Shown: positions 35,322 through 44,778 of the stretch, piece after piece
Layout of the letters: each line of letters begins with the position of its first letter
How positions within the stretch are numbered: the stretch's first letter is position 1
NCBI GenBank assembly: GCA_964550855.1
Contig: CAZKBQ010000009.1
Coordinates: forward strand, 36,914 to 100,913
Direction: 5' to 3'
From: JAGOBP01 sp964550855
GTDB taxonomy: Bacteria; Chloroflexota; Anaerolineae; Fen-1058
DNA length: 64,000 nucleotides
Translations under genes and position numbers: made by a program
The notes under the pieces: generated by a model
What the model was told of the DNA's origin: nothing
The model's database searches: none
Seen by the model: only the letters and a program-made list of their open reading frames with translations

Positions 35322-35790
35322 AATGCGCTCCCCCAAAACGATGATTATCAACCGGGGTGAATAATGCGCTCAACCGGGACGAGATGAAAGTCAGGCAAGA
35401 GCCGCGTGTGGCCGGTTGAGTGTTGCACAGGGCCTGACTGCGACGGTGGATAAAAATGCTGGCCTGTGGAACAATCGGCCAGCACATTGTTGGAAACCAG
35501 TTGTGAGTATGGGCACCGCCGTTTACTGAAAGAAACGGTCGGCAGGAACACCAAGCTCCTATCCGACGCGCAGGCACATTCTAACAAAAACGGCCGTGCT
35601 TGGCAATGGGTAAACCTTAAAACTCTGTGGTCTTTAAGGTTGGTTGCGTTGCACAGCCGGTGGTCAAGCGTTGCTCAAGCGTCTTTCAGCTTTCCACAGC
35701 TCATGGTATGATTCTCCACATGTTTGGATGTTTATCCACGTTCATCCACGCGTTATCCACATGCCAATCCACATCAAGTGAGGAGAAACC
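35322..35790. other. oriC: dnaA/rfbB intergenic region with further DnaA boxes
   Basis: 469 bp between divergent genes. DnaA-box-like sites: TTTATCCACCG on the minus strand (about 35444-35454), TTTCCACAG (35692-35700), TTATCCACG (35732-35740), TTATCCACA (35753-35761). An extended -10 TGGTATGAT (35704-35712) can drive rfbB. Sequence 35470-35640 shows no element I recognise. Likely the dnaA promoter region and second half of a bipartite origin. Confidence 0.6.
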
Positions 35791-36828
35791 TTGAAGAACC
35801 TGTTGATCACTGGCGGCGCGGGCTTCATCGGATCGAATTACGTCCGGTATGTTCTGATGAACCATCCGCAGCTAAACGTAATTGTGTACGACAAATTAAC
35901 TTACGCGGGCAACCTGGATAACCTGCGCGATCTGGCCGAACAATTCCAATCGCGTTACAGTTTTGTGCGCGGCGATATTTGCGATGCCGCCGCGGTCGAG
36001 CAGGCGATTCGCGATCATCACATCGACACGATTGTGAACTTTGCGGCTGAATCGCACGTCGATCGCTCTCTGCTGACACCCGATGCCTTCATCAAGACGG
36101 ATGTCAACGGCACCTACGTGCTGCTGGAAGCGGCGCGGCAATTTCAACTCGAACGGTATCATCAAGTGAGCACCGATGAAGTGTACGGTGACATCCCGAT
36201 CGGTTCATCGCGCGAAACCGATGGCCTGGCGCCGCGCAGCCCGTACTCGGCCAGCAAGGCCAGCGCCGATCTGTTGGTGAATGCCTATCACATTTCGTAT
36301 GGCGTGCCGACGACGATTACGCGCGGCTCCAATACCTACGGGCCGTATCAGTATCCAGAGAAATTGCTGCCGCTGTTCATCACCAATGCGCTGGAGGATC
36401 AATGGTTGCCGGTTTATGGAGATGGGCAGCAGGTGCGCGATTGGCTGTATGTGATGGATCACTGCTCCGGCATTGATCGGGTGCTGCACCGCGGCGTGAT
36501 TGGCGAAGTGTACAACGTGGGCGGCGAGAACGAGCAGCACAACCTCGACGTGATCCGGCTGCTGCTCAAGATGATGAACAAACCGGAATCGCTGCTGCGC
36601 CGCGTGGCCGATCGGCCGGGGCACGATCGCCGCTACTCGCTCGACGTGTCCAAACTGCACGCGCTGGGCTGGGAGCAGGCTGCCACCTTTGAGCAGGAGC
36701 TCGCCGCGACGATCAAGTGGTACACGGACAATCAATGGTGGTGGCGCAAGATCAAGAGCGGCGAGTACATGGAATATTACAAAGCACAGTACGAGAAACG
36801 TCTGGCCGAGAGTGAAGCGGTGTCGTAA
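35791..36828 (+). CDS. rfbB: dTDP-glucose 4,6-dehydratase
   Basis: 345 aa. TTG start, decided by GAGGAGA 4 nt upstream and the Rossmann strand that begins at once (KNLLITGGAGFIGSNYV). Full RmlB pattern: FAAESHVDRS, catalytic T128-D129-E130 in STDEVYGD, Y152 and K156 in SPYSASK, RGSNTYGPYQYPEKLLPLFI, and DRPGHDRRYSLD. Makes dTDP-4-keto-6-deoxyglucose, the precursor of rhamnose and other deoxysugars. rfbA, rfbC and rfbD are not in the window. The leader includes DnaA boxes, so DnaA could influence its transcription. Confidence 0.93.
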   Translation: MKNLLITGGAGFIGSNYVRYVLMNHPQLNVIVYDKLTYAGNLDNLRDLAEQFQSRYSFVRGDICDAAAVEQAIRDHHIDTIVNFAAESHVDRSLLTPDAFIKTDVNGTYVLLEAARQFQLERYHQVSTDEVYGDIPIGSSRETDGLAPRSPYSASKASADLLVNAYHISYGVPTTITRGSNTYGPYQYPEKLLPLFITNALEDQWLPVYGDGQQVRDWLYVMDHCSGIDRVLHRGVIGEVYNVGGENEQHNLDVIRLLLKMMNKPESLLRRVADRPGHDRRYSLDVSKLHALGWEQAATFEQELAATIKWYTDNQWWWRKIKSGEYMEYYKAQYEKRLAESEAVS

Positions 36829-36840
36829 CGAGTAAGAACT

Positions 36841-36919
36841 TATCTCTAAACCGTAGAGCGGGCATCCCCATGCCCGCCCGCGCCGCATAGGGGTGCGGAC
36901 GCTGTGAGGTTTAGAGATA
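36841..36919. repeat. 79-bp imperfect palindrome with inner hairpin
   Basis: Outer 12-bp inverted repeat TATCTCTAAACC (36841-36852) and GGTTTAGAGATA (36908-36919). Inside is a perfect GCGGGCAT-CCCC-ATGCCCGC hairpin (36858-36877). Flanked by heptamer-like ACGAGTA and ATGAGTA pieces (near 36829 and 36935). Looks like a small non-autonomous or REP-like element. Confidence 0.55.
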
Positions 36920-36942
36920 GGCTCTAAGGGGTAATAATGAGT

Positions 36943-36979
36943 AAAGCCCTGCCGGGATCTGTGACCTCGGCAGGGCTTT
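36943..36979. terminator. Convergent terminator between rfbB and the 1465-aa protein
   Basis: AAAGCCCTGCCG (36943-36954) and CGGCAGGGCTTT (36968-36979), perfect 12-bp stem with a 13-nt loop and A/T ends, midway between convergent genes. Confidence 0.85.
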
Positions 36980-37010
36980 GTGTTTGGCGCGCGCTGCTGA
37001 GTCTGGTTTA

Positions 37011-40000
37011 CTAGACCACCATCGGAATGAACAACTGGTGCAGCGGCCGCACGATGAACGTCAGCACATTGCTGCCGCCGCCGCCCGGCGCGGGGTTCCT
37101 GACCATGACGCTGTTGTAGGCCGGGTCAAGCTGATCGGACCCGGTGATGGTCGCCTGCAACTTCGTTTTGCTGATGAACTTCGTCGGTCGATCTTCGCCG
37201 TTCCACTGCACGATCGCGCCATCGACGAAGTTGGTGCCGGTGATGGTCAGCGTCAGGTCGGGGCTGGCCGCGCCCAGCGACCATGACCAATCGGGGCCGA
37301 GCGCGGTGATCGACGGCACGGGATTCTGGCCGGGCTCGGCCACATTCAGGCCGACGATGTTGGACTTGACGCCGCCGGTGTTGTTCACTTGAATGTTGAC
37401 CGTGCCCGGCTGCGCAAAGGTGTTGGCGTTGAAGGCCGTGATACGCAGATGCGTGCTGTCGATGAAGGTGTGCACGACGCCGCTGCCGTTGGCCGTGACC
37501 GTCGTGCCCGACGACTGGAAGTTGGAGCCGTACACATCCACCTGCACGCCCGACGCGCCGGCGATGACGCCTGCCGGGTTGAGATGATCGATCGAGGGCA
37601 CGGGCGTGGCCGCCACCGCCGTCACCTGGAACGTCAGCGTGTTGTATGAATCACCGCCGCCCGGCGTGGGATTCCTCACCGTGATCGTGTGATTACCGGT
37701 GCCGCTGATCCACGCCGCCGGGATGGTGGCGCGCATTTCACTGCTGTTGATGAACGTGTCAGTGGGATGGAAGCCGTCCCACCACACTTGCGCGCCATTG
37801 ACGAAGCCCGTGCCTTTGACGATGAGCGTGAAACCGCTGCCGCCCTGCGCCACCGAGGCCGGCTGCAGGCTGAAGAGCGCCGGCTGCGGGTTGGCGCTGC
37901 GGAAGACGGCCACAGCCGTGTCGGCCTGTCCCACGGCGAACACATACTTGCCGTCGCTGCTCACGGCGGTTTGAAGCGCGCCGTTCAACGCCGGCGCGCC
38001 GCTGCCGGCATTGCGTACATAGGCGTTACGGAAGCTCAGATAGCCGTTCGTTTTCTCGCGATCGAACATCACCAGTGCGTCGTCGGTGTAGCTGGTGACA
38101 TAGACGCGTTTGCTGTCGGGGCTGACCGCCACGCCAAACGCATTGGTCAATCCGCTGCCGCCGAGGCTGCTGTTGCCAATCGTCCCATTCCAGCGCACCA
38201 ATCCGGTGGCCGGATCACGCCGGAAGTTGGCCACGGCGTGATCGTACCAGCTGGTGACGTAAAGGTTGTAGCCGTCGGGGCTGATGGCCAGCTGGTAGGT
38301 GGAGGCCAGACCGTTGACGGGGAAAAGACAGAGAAAAGTCGCGTCCTGACAGTCACCCTCATAACGTGTCTGGATCGGCGTAAGCGCGCCGGTGGCGACA
38401 TCGCGGCGATAGACGGCCAGGGTGCCCTGTGAGGCGGTGGCGGTGTGCACGGAGACATACACATGTTTGCCGTCGGGGCTGACGACGATGCCGGCCGGAT
38501 TCTGCAGGGTGTGGGTGGTCATCGTCGTGGCCGTGATTGAGCCGGTAAAGAAGTAGCCGTTGCCGATGTGCTTGAAGATCGAGATGGAGTTGCCGGTGTA
38601 GTTGGTGACGTAGGCAAACAGACTGTCCGGGCTGAAGGCTACCCCATACGGATTGTTCAGGCCGCCGATGTTGGTCCATGTGAGAATGGGCGACAGGTTG
38701 CCGTTGCCGCTGTCGCGCGCGTAAACGGCCAGGGCATTGTTGGCGCCGCCCGTGGCCAGCAGGTATTGCCCGTCCGGGCTGACTTTCATGTCGTGCGGGC
38801 TGCCCAGCGACGTATTGATGACTTGCGATGTCCAGAGATAACTGCCGGCGAGCAGGCCGGAAGACTGTTTCTTCAGCACCACTATTTCGCCGTCGGCAGT
38901 CGCGTTGCCGTTGACGTAGGCGTTCAACCCGTCGGGGCTGACGGCCACGCCGAAGGGGCTGGAGAGATCAGCCGGCAGCAACGGGTTCTTGAGATTTTGA
39001 GTGTTGACCAGAAAAGCAGTCTGCGGCGGCACTCCCACGCAATTCAAGTTGTAACTCACCTGAGCCTGCGAAGCGTCGTTGGTCTGGAACGTCAACTGGC
39101 CGACGAGCTGCCCCACCTTGTTGGGCTGGCAGCGCACCGCAAACTGGCTGGTCGCACCTGCGGCAACGTTCGTCGGCGAGGCAAAGTTGTGCGCGAAGTT
39201 GCCGCCGTCGCTGGTGAAGCCAGGTTGATTGACGACCAGATTGGCCGTGCCGTTGTTCTTGATGGTGATCGTCTGCGTCAGCATGTCCCCGATGGCGACT
39301 TCACCAAACTCGATCGGCCCGGGCGCGACCGGCGCGGCGCTGAACGACGGCGCGGGCGCGGGCGTGCCATTGCACAGCAGCGAATACGACACACTCGTTC
39401 GATCAGGATCGGTGGTGTCGAAAGTCAACGCTGTTGCCAGTTGGCCGGTTGCCGTCGGCTTGCACCACAACACGATCGGTTTCTGCGCGTTCACGGCCAC
39501 GGCCACCGGATAAGTGGTGGAGAGTCCAAAGTGGGCGGCGTCACCCACCGCCGGATTGCTCAACGTCAGCGTGTAGTTGCCCGCGTTGTGGACATTGATG
39601 CTGGTCGTGATAGTCGTGTTGACCTGTACGCTGCCGAAGTTGATGGGGCCGGGCGGCATGGGTTCCGCATCAAAGGCCGGCTTGCGCTCAGGCACTTCCA
39701 CCGCGCCGACATCACACGCGGCGGCGCCGCTGCCGCTGCCGTTCTTGGGCCGCTTCGCGCCGGTCTCATCTTCATTGTCCACGCTGGGATGCGCGCAGAT
39801 CGCCGGGTCGCCGTGATCGATCGCGGGGCTGGAGTACGACGGCATTTGCGTGGTCAGCACCGGCAGCGAGCCGCCGTTGAAGTTCAGCGCGCCCAGCAGC
39901 GGATTGGTCAGCGGCATATCGCCGAGGCCCAGATTGGCCGCGCACGTCGATCCGGTATCGATGTTGTGACCGAGCGAGGCGACGACGTTGCCCGCGCAGT

Positions 40001-41408
40001 TGGGGTGCGGCGTGGTGCTGCCGTCGAGGATGGTGTTGCCGATCGAGGCCTGCGCCGTGCCGCCCAGATACAGAATGTCACCTGTGCTGCCGGCGATGTT
40101 GGCCGAGAAGGTGCTGTTGCGAATCGCAATGAGGCTGCTGGCCGTGCCATAGATGGCGCCGCCTTGACTATCGGACAAGTTGCCGAAGAAGGTGGCGTTG
40201 CCGATCGTGACCTGGCCGCTCGATTCGGTCGCCAGTCCGCCGCCGCTGCCGCCGGTGGCGAGGTTGCCCACCAGCGTGCTCTTCACGATCGATAACGGCC
40301 CTTGATTGTAGATCGCGCCGCCATTGCGCGCATGCGTGGAGTCGCCGGCGAGGTTGGCATCGAACATGGTGTTGCTGATGTAGGCCGTGGCGCCGACCTT
40401 GTTCACGATGGCGCCGCCTGCGCCCTGCGTGCTGAAGTTGGCGTTGAAGGCCGTGCGATTGATCTCCAGCGTGCCGCCGCTGCTGGAGTTGTAAACGGCG
40501 CCGCCGCCCAGGCCGGCGGCGTCGCCGCCCACGTTGTTGGCGGTGAAGATCGATTCGCTGATGCTGCTGGCCCCGCCCGACTTCTCCAGATAGATCGCGC
40601 CGCCGGCGGCCGCCTGATTGCCGGTAAAAGTGGACGCTTGACTCTTGAACGAGCCGTAGCCTGTCACATATACCGCGCCGCCGCGCCCCGGTGTGTTGCC
40701 GGTGGAGTTATTGATGAACGACGTGCCCATCAGGTTGAGATCGCCGTTCGAGTAGATCGCGCCGCCGTCTGATTCGGCCTTGTTGCCGACCAGGAACGAA
40801 GCGATCACGTTGATGGTCGCGTTGTTGTCGGAATAGATGGCCGGGCCGGCCCCGGAAGTGTGACCGTTCTTCAGCACCACCGCCACCACCGTCAACTTTG
40901 CGCCGGGGGCCGTGCGCAGCAAATGCGTGTCGGCCGACGCGCCGCTGCCCGCGATGGTGATTGGGCCGAGGATGACAGTTTCGCCGTGGACGAAGGGCAG
41001 ATCGGAATACGCGCCGACCGCCGGCACGGTGATCGTGCCGCCGACCACGCTGAAGGCGATGACGTTCATGCCGCCGACTTTGGCCGTGCACTCGTGATAG
41101 GTGGGCGACATGCCGTAGTTCGCTTGGAAGACGGCTTGCAGCGCTTCCCACAAGTCGCACTTGCCGTCGCCGGGATCAGCGGTGAGCGCGGTGGTGTTGA
41201 CGATGATGTTGGGCAGAGGCAAGTCCAGGTCGGGCGCGGTGGGTGCGTCGGGCGCTTCAGGCGTGGTTGCCGCCTCAGGTGCGGTTACCGTGTCTTGCGC
41301 CGTCGGCCCATCCTGCGCCACCGTGACGCGCGCCGCCCCCAGCAGGCCGATGACCAGCAGCGCCAAGAGCAGCCCGATCAGGATGTTGCGCCTGTGATTA
41401 ATGGTCAT
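37011..41408 (-). CDS. Giant secreted multidomain surface protein (beta-helix, ASH, beta-propeller, IPT/TIG)
   Basis: 1465 aa. Start ATG 41408, with GGGAGGA upstream and a signal peptide (ILIGLLLALLVIGLLGAARV) right after. Order: Pro/Thr/Ala-rich spacer; CSLREA-like segment (GDGKCDLWEALQAVFQ); polymorphic beta-helix repeats (about 140-530); two ASH/HYDIN-like beta domains (INFGSVQVNTTITTSINVHN; IEFGEVAIGDMLTQTITIKN, about 580-790); a lactonase-type beta-propeller (VSPDGLNAYVNG, VSPDGKHVYVSVH, about 800-1130); three IPT/TIG domains (AQVWWDGFHPTDTFINSSEM and similar). It ends QLFIPMVV. Likely an adhesin or matrix protein; no catalytic site seen. Confidence 0.82.
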   Translation of the reverse strand: MTINHRRNILIGLLLALLVIGLLGAARVTVAQDGPTAQDTVTAPEAATTPEAPDAPTAPDLDLPLPNIIVNTTALTADPGDGKCDLWEALQAVFQANYGMSPTYHECTAKVGGMNVIAFSVVGGTITVPAVGAYSDLPFVHGETVILGPITIAGSGASADTHLLRTAPGAKLTVVAVVLKNGHTSGAGPAIYSDNNATINVIASFLVGNKAESDGGAIYSNGDLNLMGTSFINNSTGNTPGRGGAVYVTGYGSFKSQASTFTGNQAAAGGAIYLEKSGGASSISESIFTANNVGGDAAGLGGGAVYNSSSGGTLEINRTAFNANFSTQGAGGAIVNKVGATAYISNTMFDANLAGDSTHARNGGAIYNQGPLSIVKSTLVGNLATGGSGGGLATESSGQVTIGNATFFGNLSDSQGGAIYGTASSLIAIRNSTFSANIAGSTGDILYLGGTAQASIGNTILDGSTTPHPNCAGNVVASLGHNIDTGSTCAANLGLGDMPLTNPLLGALNFNGGSLPVLTTQMPSYSSPAIDHGDPAICAHPSVDNEDETGAKRPKNGSGSGAAACDVGAVEVPERKPAFDAEPMPPGPINFGSVQVNTTITTSINVHNAGNYTLTLSNPAVGDAAHFGLSTTYPVAVAVNAQKPIVLWCKPTATGQLATALTFDTTDPDRTSVSYSLLCNGTPAPAPSFSAAPVAPGPIEFGEVAIGDMLTQTITIKNNGTANLVVNQPGFTSDGGNFAHNFASPTNVAAGATSQFAVRCQPNKVGQLVGQLTFQTNDASQAQVSYNLNCVGVPPQTAFLVNTQNLKNPLLPADLSSPFGVAVSPDGLNAYVNGNATADGEIVVLKKQSSGLLAGSYLWTSQVINTSLGSPHDMKVSPDGQYLLATGGANNALAVYARDSGNGNLSPILTWTNIGGLNNPYGVAFSPDSLFAYVTNYTGNSISIFKHIGNGYFFTGSITATTMTTHTLQNPAGIVVSPDGKHVYVSVHTATASQGTLAVYRRDVATGALTPIQTRYEGDCQDATFLCLFPVNGLASTYQLAISPDGYNLYVTSWYDHAVANFRRDPATGLVRWNGTIGNSSLGGSGLTNAFGVAVSPDSKRVYVTSYTDDALVMFDREKTNGYLSFRNAYVRNAGSGAPALNGALQTAVSSDGKYVFAVGQADTAVAVFRSANPQPALFSLQPASVAQGGSGFTLIVKGTGFVNGAQVWWDGFHPTDTFINSSEMRATIPAAWISGTGNHTITVRNPTPGGGDSYNTLTFQVTAVAATPVPSIDHLNPAGVIAGASGVQVDVYGSNFQSSGTTVTANGSGVVHTFIDSTHLRITAFNANTFAQPGTVNIQVNNTGGVKSNIVGLNVAEPGQNPVPSITALGPDWSWSLGAASPDLTLTITGTNFVDGAIVQWNGEDRPTKFISKTKLQATITGSDQLDPAYNSVMVRNPAPGGGGSNVLTFIVRPLHQLFIPMVV

Positions 41409-41507
41409 GAAGATTCCTCCCAGTTGATGAAATATGGCTGACCGCTTTGTCGATGTGGCGGGATGGTTGCTGCGCATTCATTTCGACGGAGCGGCGATAT
41501 GGCTTCG

Positions 41508-41792
41508 TTACGAATGAGCGGCGCCCATCTCCAGATTTTCGACGGCGGCTTTGGCGACCTCGGCGCTGGCGTTGGTCAGCTGTCGATAGGCCTGAATGGC
41601 TTGCAGTTTCTTGCCCTGCTTCAACAACGCATATACCTCGGCCAGTTCCGGCGGGACGCTGCCGGCCGGGTTGTCGATATAGTCGAGTTTGAGTTCCTTC
41701 AAGATGAAGTCGGTCTTGCGTTCCAGGCGCGCAATCGCCTGCGAGATGCGGTTGAAATGTTCATTGAGTTCTTCATTACTGAACGTCGTCAT
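41508..41792 (-). CDS. Small protein with ribosomal L7/L12 C-terminal-like segment
   Basis: 94 aa; GAGGGG upstream of ATG 41792. Residues about 5-40 form a charged helix (ELNEHFNRISQAIARLERKT). Residues about 55-90 (VYALLKQGKKLQAIQAYRQL, SAEVAKAAVENL) follow the helix-turn pattern of the L7/L12 C-terminal domain (GKKIEAIK..RE..G..L.EAK..VE). It lacks the rest of bL12 and is not beside ribosomal genes, so it is not the ribosomal protein. Lies between two large secreted-protein genes on the same strand. Function unknown. Confidence 0.72.
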   Translation of the reverse strand: MTTFSNEELNEHFNRISQAIARLERKTDFILKELKLDYIDNPAGSVPPELAEVYALLKQGKKLQAIQAYRQLTNASAEVAKAAVENLEMGAAHS

Positions 41793-41963
41793 GCTGAATA
41801 CCCCTCGAATTGACTGACCTTGTGGCCCGTCAACAAAGTGCGTTTAGCCAGCGTCCGCTTTGTTTCTTGATCAACCCTGGGTCTGCTGGCAAAGGCAGGA
41901 GCGAGGTTGCCTCGTCTGAGACGCGGCGACCGCACCCCCACGCTTTGCCCGCGGCCTCAAACT

Positions 41964-43940
41964 CTAACGGACTACCAGCGGCAGATGGAGCACGTTGCTC
42001 AGTTGCCAGACAAATACGCCCTGTGACTGTGTGCCGACATACTGATGCTCTCCGTTGATGGCGGCGGCGCGCGTTGTGCCTGCGTTGAAGTTCTTCACCA
42101 GCGACCAACTCTCCACGCCGTCGATACTGACGTACAGGCCGTTGCCGGCTGTGACATACCAGTCGTTCGTCGCGCCGGACGCATCGCGTACCAACCCCGT
42201 CGTATTGAGAGCCGTTAGCCCCGCATTCTTCGGCGCCCAGTTGGCGCCGCCGTCAACACTCTTGAACACGCCGCCAGTGGTGGCCGCGTACACGATGGTG
42301 GGCGTGAGCGGCTCGACGCTGACGGCGACGACGTTCAAGTTGGTCAACCCGCTAATCGCGATCGTCCAGCTCAGCCCGCCGTCAATCGTTTTGAACACGC
42401 CCTTTTCGGTGCCCGCGTACATCGTCAGCGGCGACGACGCATCGATCGCAATCGCTTGACCATACGACGTCGTAATGCCCACGCTGGCCGTGATCCATGT
42501 GCTGCCGCTGTCCACGCTCTTCATCACCGCATAGCCCACAGTCGATCCATACTGCGCGGCATAGATGACGTTGGGCAGCTGGGGGTGTACCGCAATTTGC
42601 AGGACTGACGGGTTGTTGGGAAAGCCGGCGTTGGACAAAGTCCAGCTGATGCCGCCGTTGGTGGTCTTGAACAGGCCGCCGCTGGCCCACACGCCGGCGT
42701 ACATTTCGGTGGGCGTGAAGGGATTGATCGTCAGCACCTTCACGTTGCGATTGGTGATTCCTTGATCAGCGTGCTCCCAGGTATGACCCCCGTCCGCGCT
42801 CTTGAGGACGCCGTTCATGTTGACCCCCGCATAGATCACCTGTGGATTCTGGGGATGGAGCGCCAACGCCTGCACATCGGAATTCAACAGACCCCGATTG
42901 GCCTCCTGCCACGATAACGCGCCGTCCGTCGTCTTCTGCACGCCCGGCCCGCGCATGCCGACGTACACATTGGCCGGCGTCTGCGGATTGACGGTGAGGA
43001 CCTCCACGCAGTTATTGAGCATGCCGGTGGCGCTATATACCCACGTCGCGCCACTGTCGATCGATTTGTACGGTCCCAAGCAATCAGAGCCGGCGTACAA
43101 CGTCGTGGGCGTCTGCGGATCGATCGCCAGTGCGCTAGCCGCGACACTGCCCGCGGGCTTATACCAATTCGCGCCGCCGTCGGTGGAGCGAAATACACCG
43201 CTGTACGTGCCCGCATACACGATCGAAGGGGAGATCGGATCGATGGCCAGCACACGCACCGACAGATTCGTCAGGCCGCTGATCACCTGCGTCCAGTTCA
43301 GCCCGTTATCGATCGTCTTGAAGACGCCACCTTGATCGGTCCCGGCGTACACGATGCGCGGATCGATCGGGTCGATGACCAGCGCGTAGATATACGTTGT
43401 CGAGAGGCCGCTGCTGGCCCAGTGCCAGCTGGCGCTCTCGTCATCGCTGCGAAAGACGCCGCCCGACGTGCCGACAAACAACGTCGTCGGCGTGATCGGA
43501 TTCACGACGATGGCATTCACGCCGGTGTTGGTCAGGCCGCTGGTGGCCGACGTCCAGGAGTCGCCGCGGTCACTGCTCCGAAAGAAGCCGCCGCCCGCGT
43601 AGACGATGCTGGGCGTGACCGGGTTGACGACGACGGCGCGGATGCTCCAGTTTCCCATGCCGGTGTTGGCCAGCGTCCAGTTAGCGCCGCCGTCGAGGCT
43701 CTTGAAGACACCCCGTCCTGAGCTGCCGGCGTAAACGATCGTCGGCGAAACGGGATCGATCGCCAGGCCGTACACGTAACTGCCGAAGGGGCCATAACTC
43801 ACCCAATCGCCGGTTGCGGCGGGCGCCGTCGGCGCGTCGACATCGGCGGCCCGGGTTGACGGCGCATGCCAAAACACACTCAACAGCGCCGTCAGCGCGA
43901 TGACAGGCAAAAAGATCGCCAGTGACTTCAGACGTAGCAT
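41964..43940 (-). CDS. Secreted BNR/Ycf48-like beta-propeller protein
   Basis: 658 aa; start ATG 43940 with GGGAGGA upstream and a signal peptide (LAIFLPVIALTALLSVFWHA). At least a dozen repeats of the form SPTIVYAGSSGRGVFKSLDG-GANW..., the sortilin/BNR and Ycf48 type propeller, with the Asp-box-like S-x-D-x-G-x-x-W in nearly every copy (SADGGHTW, SVDSGSTW, TIDGGLSW). No sialidase catalytic residues were spotted. It ends LSNVLHLPLVVR, like the short hydrophobic tail of the 1465-aa protein. Probably extracellular; ligand unknown. Confidence 0.82.
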   Translation of the reverse strand: MLRLKSLAIFLPVIALTALLSVFWHAPSTRAADVDAPTAPAATGDWVSYGPFGSYVYGLAIDPVSPTIVYAGSSGRGVFKSLDGGANWTLANTGMGNWSIRAVVVNPVTPSIVYAGGGFFRSSDRGDSWTSATSGLTNTGVNAIVVNPITPTTLFVGTSGGVFRSDDESASWHWASSGLSTTYIYALVIDPIDPRIVYAGTDQGGVFKTIDNGLNWTQVISGLTNLSVRVLAIDPISPSIVYAGTYSGVFRSTDGGANWYKPAGSVAASALAIDPQTPTTLYAGSDCLGPYKSIDSGATWVYSATGMLNNCVEVLTVNPQTPANVYVGMRGPGVQKTTDGALSWQEANRGLLNSDVQALALHPQNPQVIYAGVNMNGVLKSADGGHTWEHADQGITNRNVKVLTINPFTPTEMYAGVWASGGLFKTTNGGISWTLSNAGFPNNPSVLQIAVHPQLPNVIYAAQYGSTVGYAVMKSVDSGSTWITASVGITTSYGQAIAIDASSPLTMYAGTEKGVFKTIDGGLSWTIAISGLTNLNVVAVSVEPLTPTIVYAATTGGVFKSVDGGANWAPKNAGLTALNTTGLVRDASGATNDWYVTAGNGLYVSIDGVESWSLVKNFNAGTTRAAAINGEHQYVGTQSQGVFVWQLSNVLHLPLVVR

Positions 43941-44001
43941 GAAGATCTCCTCCCACGAATAAGACAAGGGTCGTTGGTTTAGGTTCCTTGTTTATTGCTT
44001 T

Positions 44002-44703
44002 TTACGAGTGATCGAGTGCGACCTGCGTTTGATCGTTGGGGTTGAACTTCACCCAGATCGTGCTGCCCGGTTGATACTTGGTGCGGGCCACATCGCCGAT
44101 GGCGCCCTGCGTCTCGGCCTGGAACACCGGCCGACCGTTGGGCTGCACCAGCAGCCGGAAACGCATCATCGAGCCTTGATCGTTGACGCGGATCTTCATG
44201 TCGGTGGCCGAGATGATGGTGGCCGGCGCGGCTTCGCCCATCGAGCGCACCGCGTTATAGGTTTGCTCTTGCGCCAGCAGCATTTGTTCCATCTGCTGCG
44301 CGTTGGCGGCGGGCATGCCAGCCGCGCCCGCCAAAATGGCCGAGATGACCACCTTCTTCGGATCGGCCGGGTCGATCTTCACTTCCAGTTGCTGGCCGGG
44401 CTGATATTGCGAGGCTTGCAGCATCGAGATGACCTGCTTGATCTCCACCTGGTAGGCGGGCCGATTGGCCGGATGCACTTCCAGCAGCAGGCTGACGCGC
44501 GGATTGTCGTTGATGCGCATTCCGGTGTCGGACATCTGCAGGATGGTGGCCTGCGCCGTCTCCCCGGTCGCCAGCAGCTGGCGATTGGCCGCGGTGTTGC
44601 CCGTCAGGCGGCGCACGACGATCATCGCGACGATAAGCGCCACGATGGTGATGACAATGATGGGCAGGGCGGTTCCTAAAATCATCGATGTTACGTCTGG
44701 CAT
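44002..44703 (-). CDS. Single-pass membrane protein with internally duplicated soluble domain
   Basis: 233 aa; AAGGAGACTACC upstream of ATG 44703. One N-terminal transmembrane helix (GTALPIIVITIVALIVAMIV). Two related soluble halves: QATILQMSDTGMRINDNPRV / EVHPANRPAYQVEIKQ and PATIISATDMKIRVNDQGSM / LVQPNGRPVFQAETQ, each ending with YQPG-Q/S-x-x-V-K-x-D/N-P-x-D/N. A duplicated beta-domain of DUF3592-like appearance. Function unknown; it sits in the minus-strand envelope block, 75 bp after the NHL-propeller gene. Confidence 0.75.
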   Translation of the reverse strand: MPDVTSMILGTALPIIVITIVALIVAMIVVRRLTGNTAANRQLLATGETAQATILQMSDTGMRINDNPRVSLLLEVHPANRPAYQVEIKQVISMLQASQYQPGQQLEVKIDPADPKKVVISAILAGAAGMPAANAQQMEQMLLAQEQTYNAVRSMGEAAPATIISATDMKIRVNDQGSMMRFRLLVQPNGRPVFQAETQGAIGDVARTKYQPGSTIWVKFNPNDQTQVALDHS

Positions 44704-44778
44704 GGTAGTCTCCTTATTGGTGAATGATCTTTTTCAGTCCGTGCCTTCGGCTCCATGACTGAGCCTGCCGGCCGGGCT

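Noticed and set aside
38568..40295. 575-codon plus-strand open frame
   Set aside because: Antisense to the 1465-aa surface protein; arises from its Ala/Gly/Asn-rich repeats.
41508..41792. Ribosomal protein bL12
   Set aside because: Too short N-terminal domain, no hinge, wrong gene context; only the C-terminal pattern is shared.
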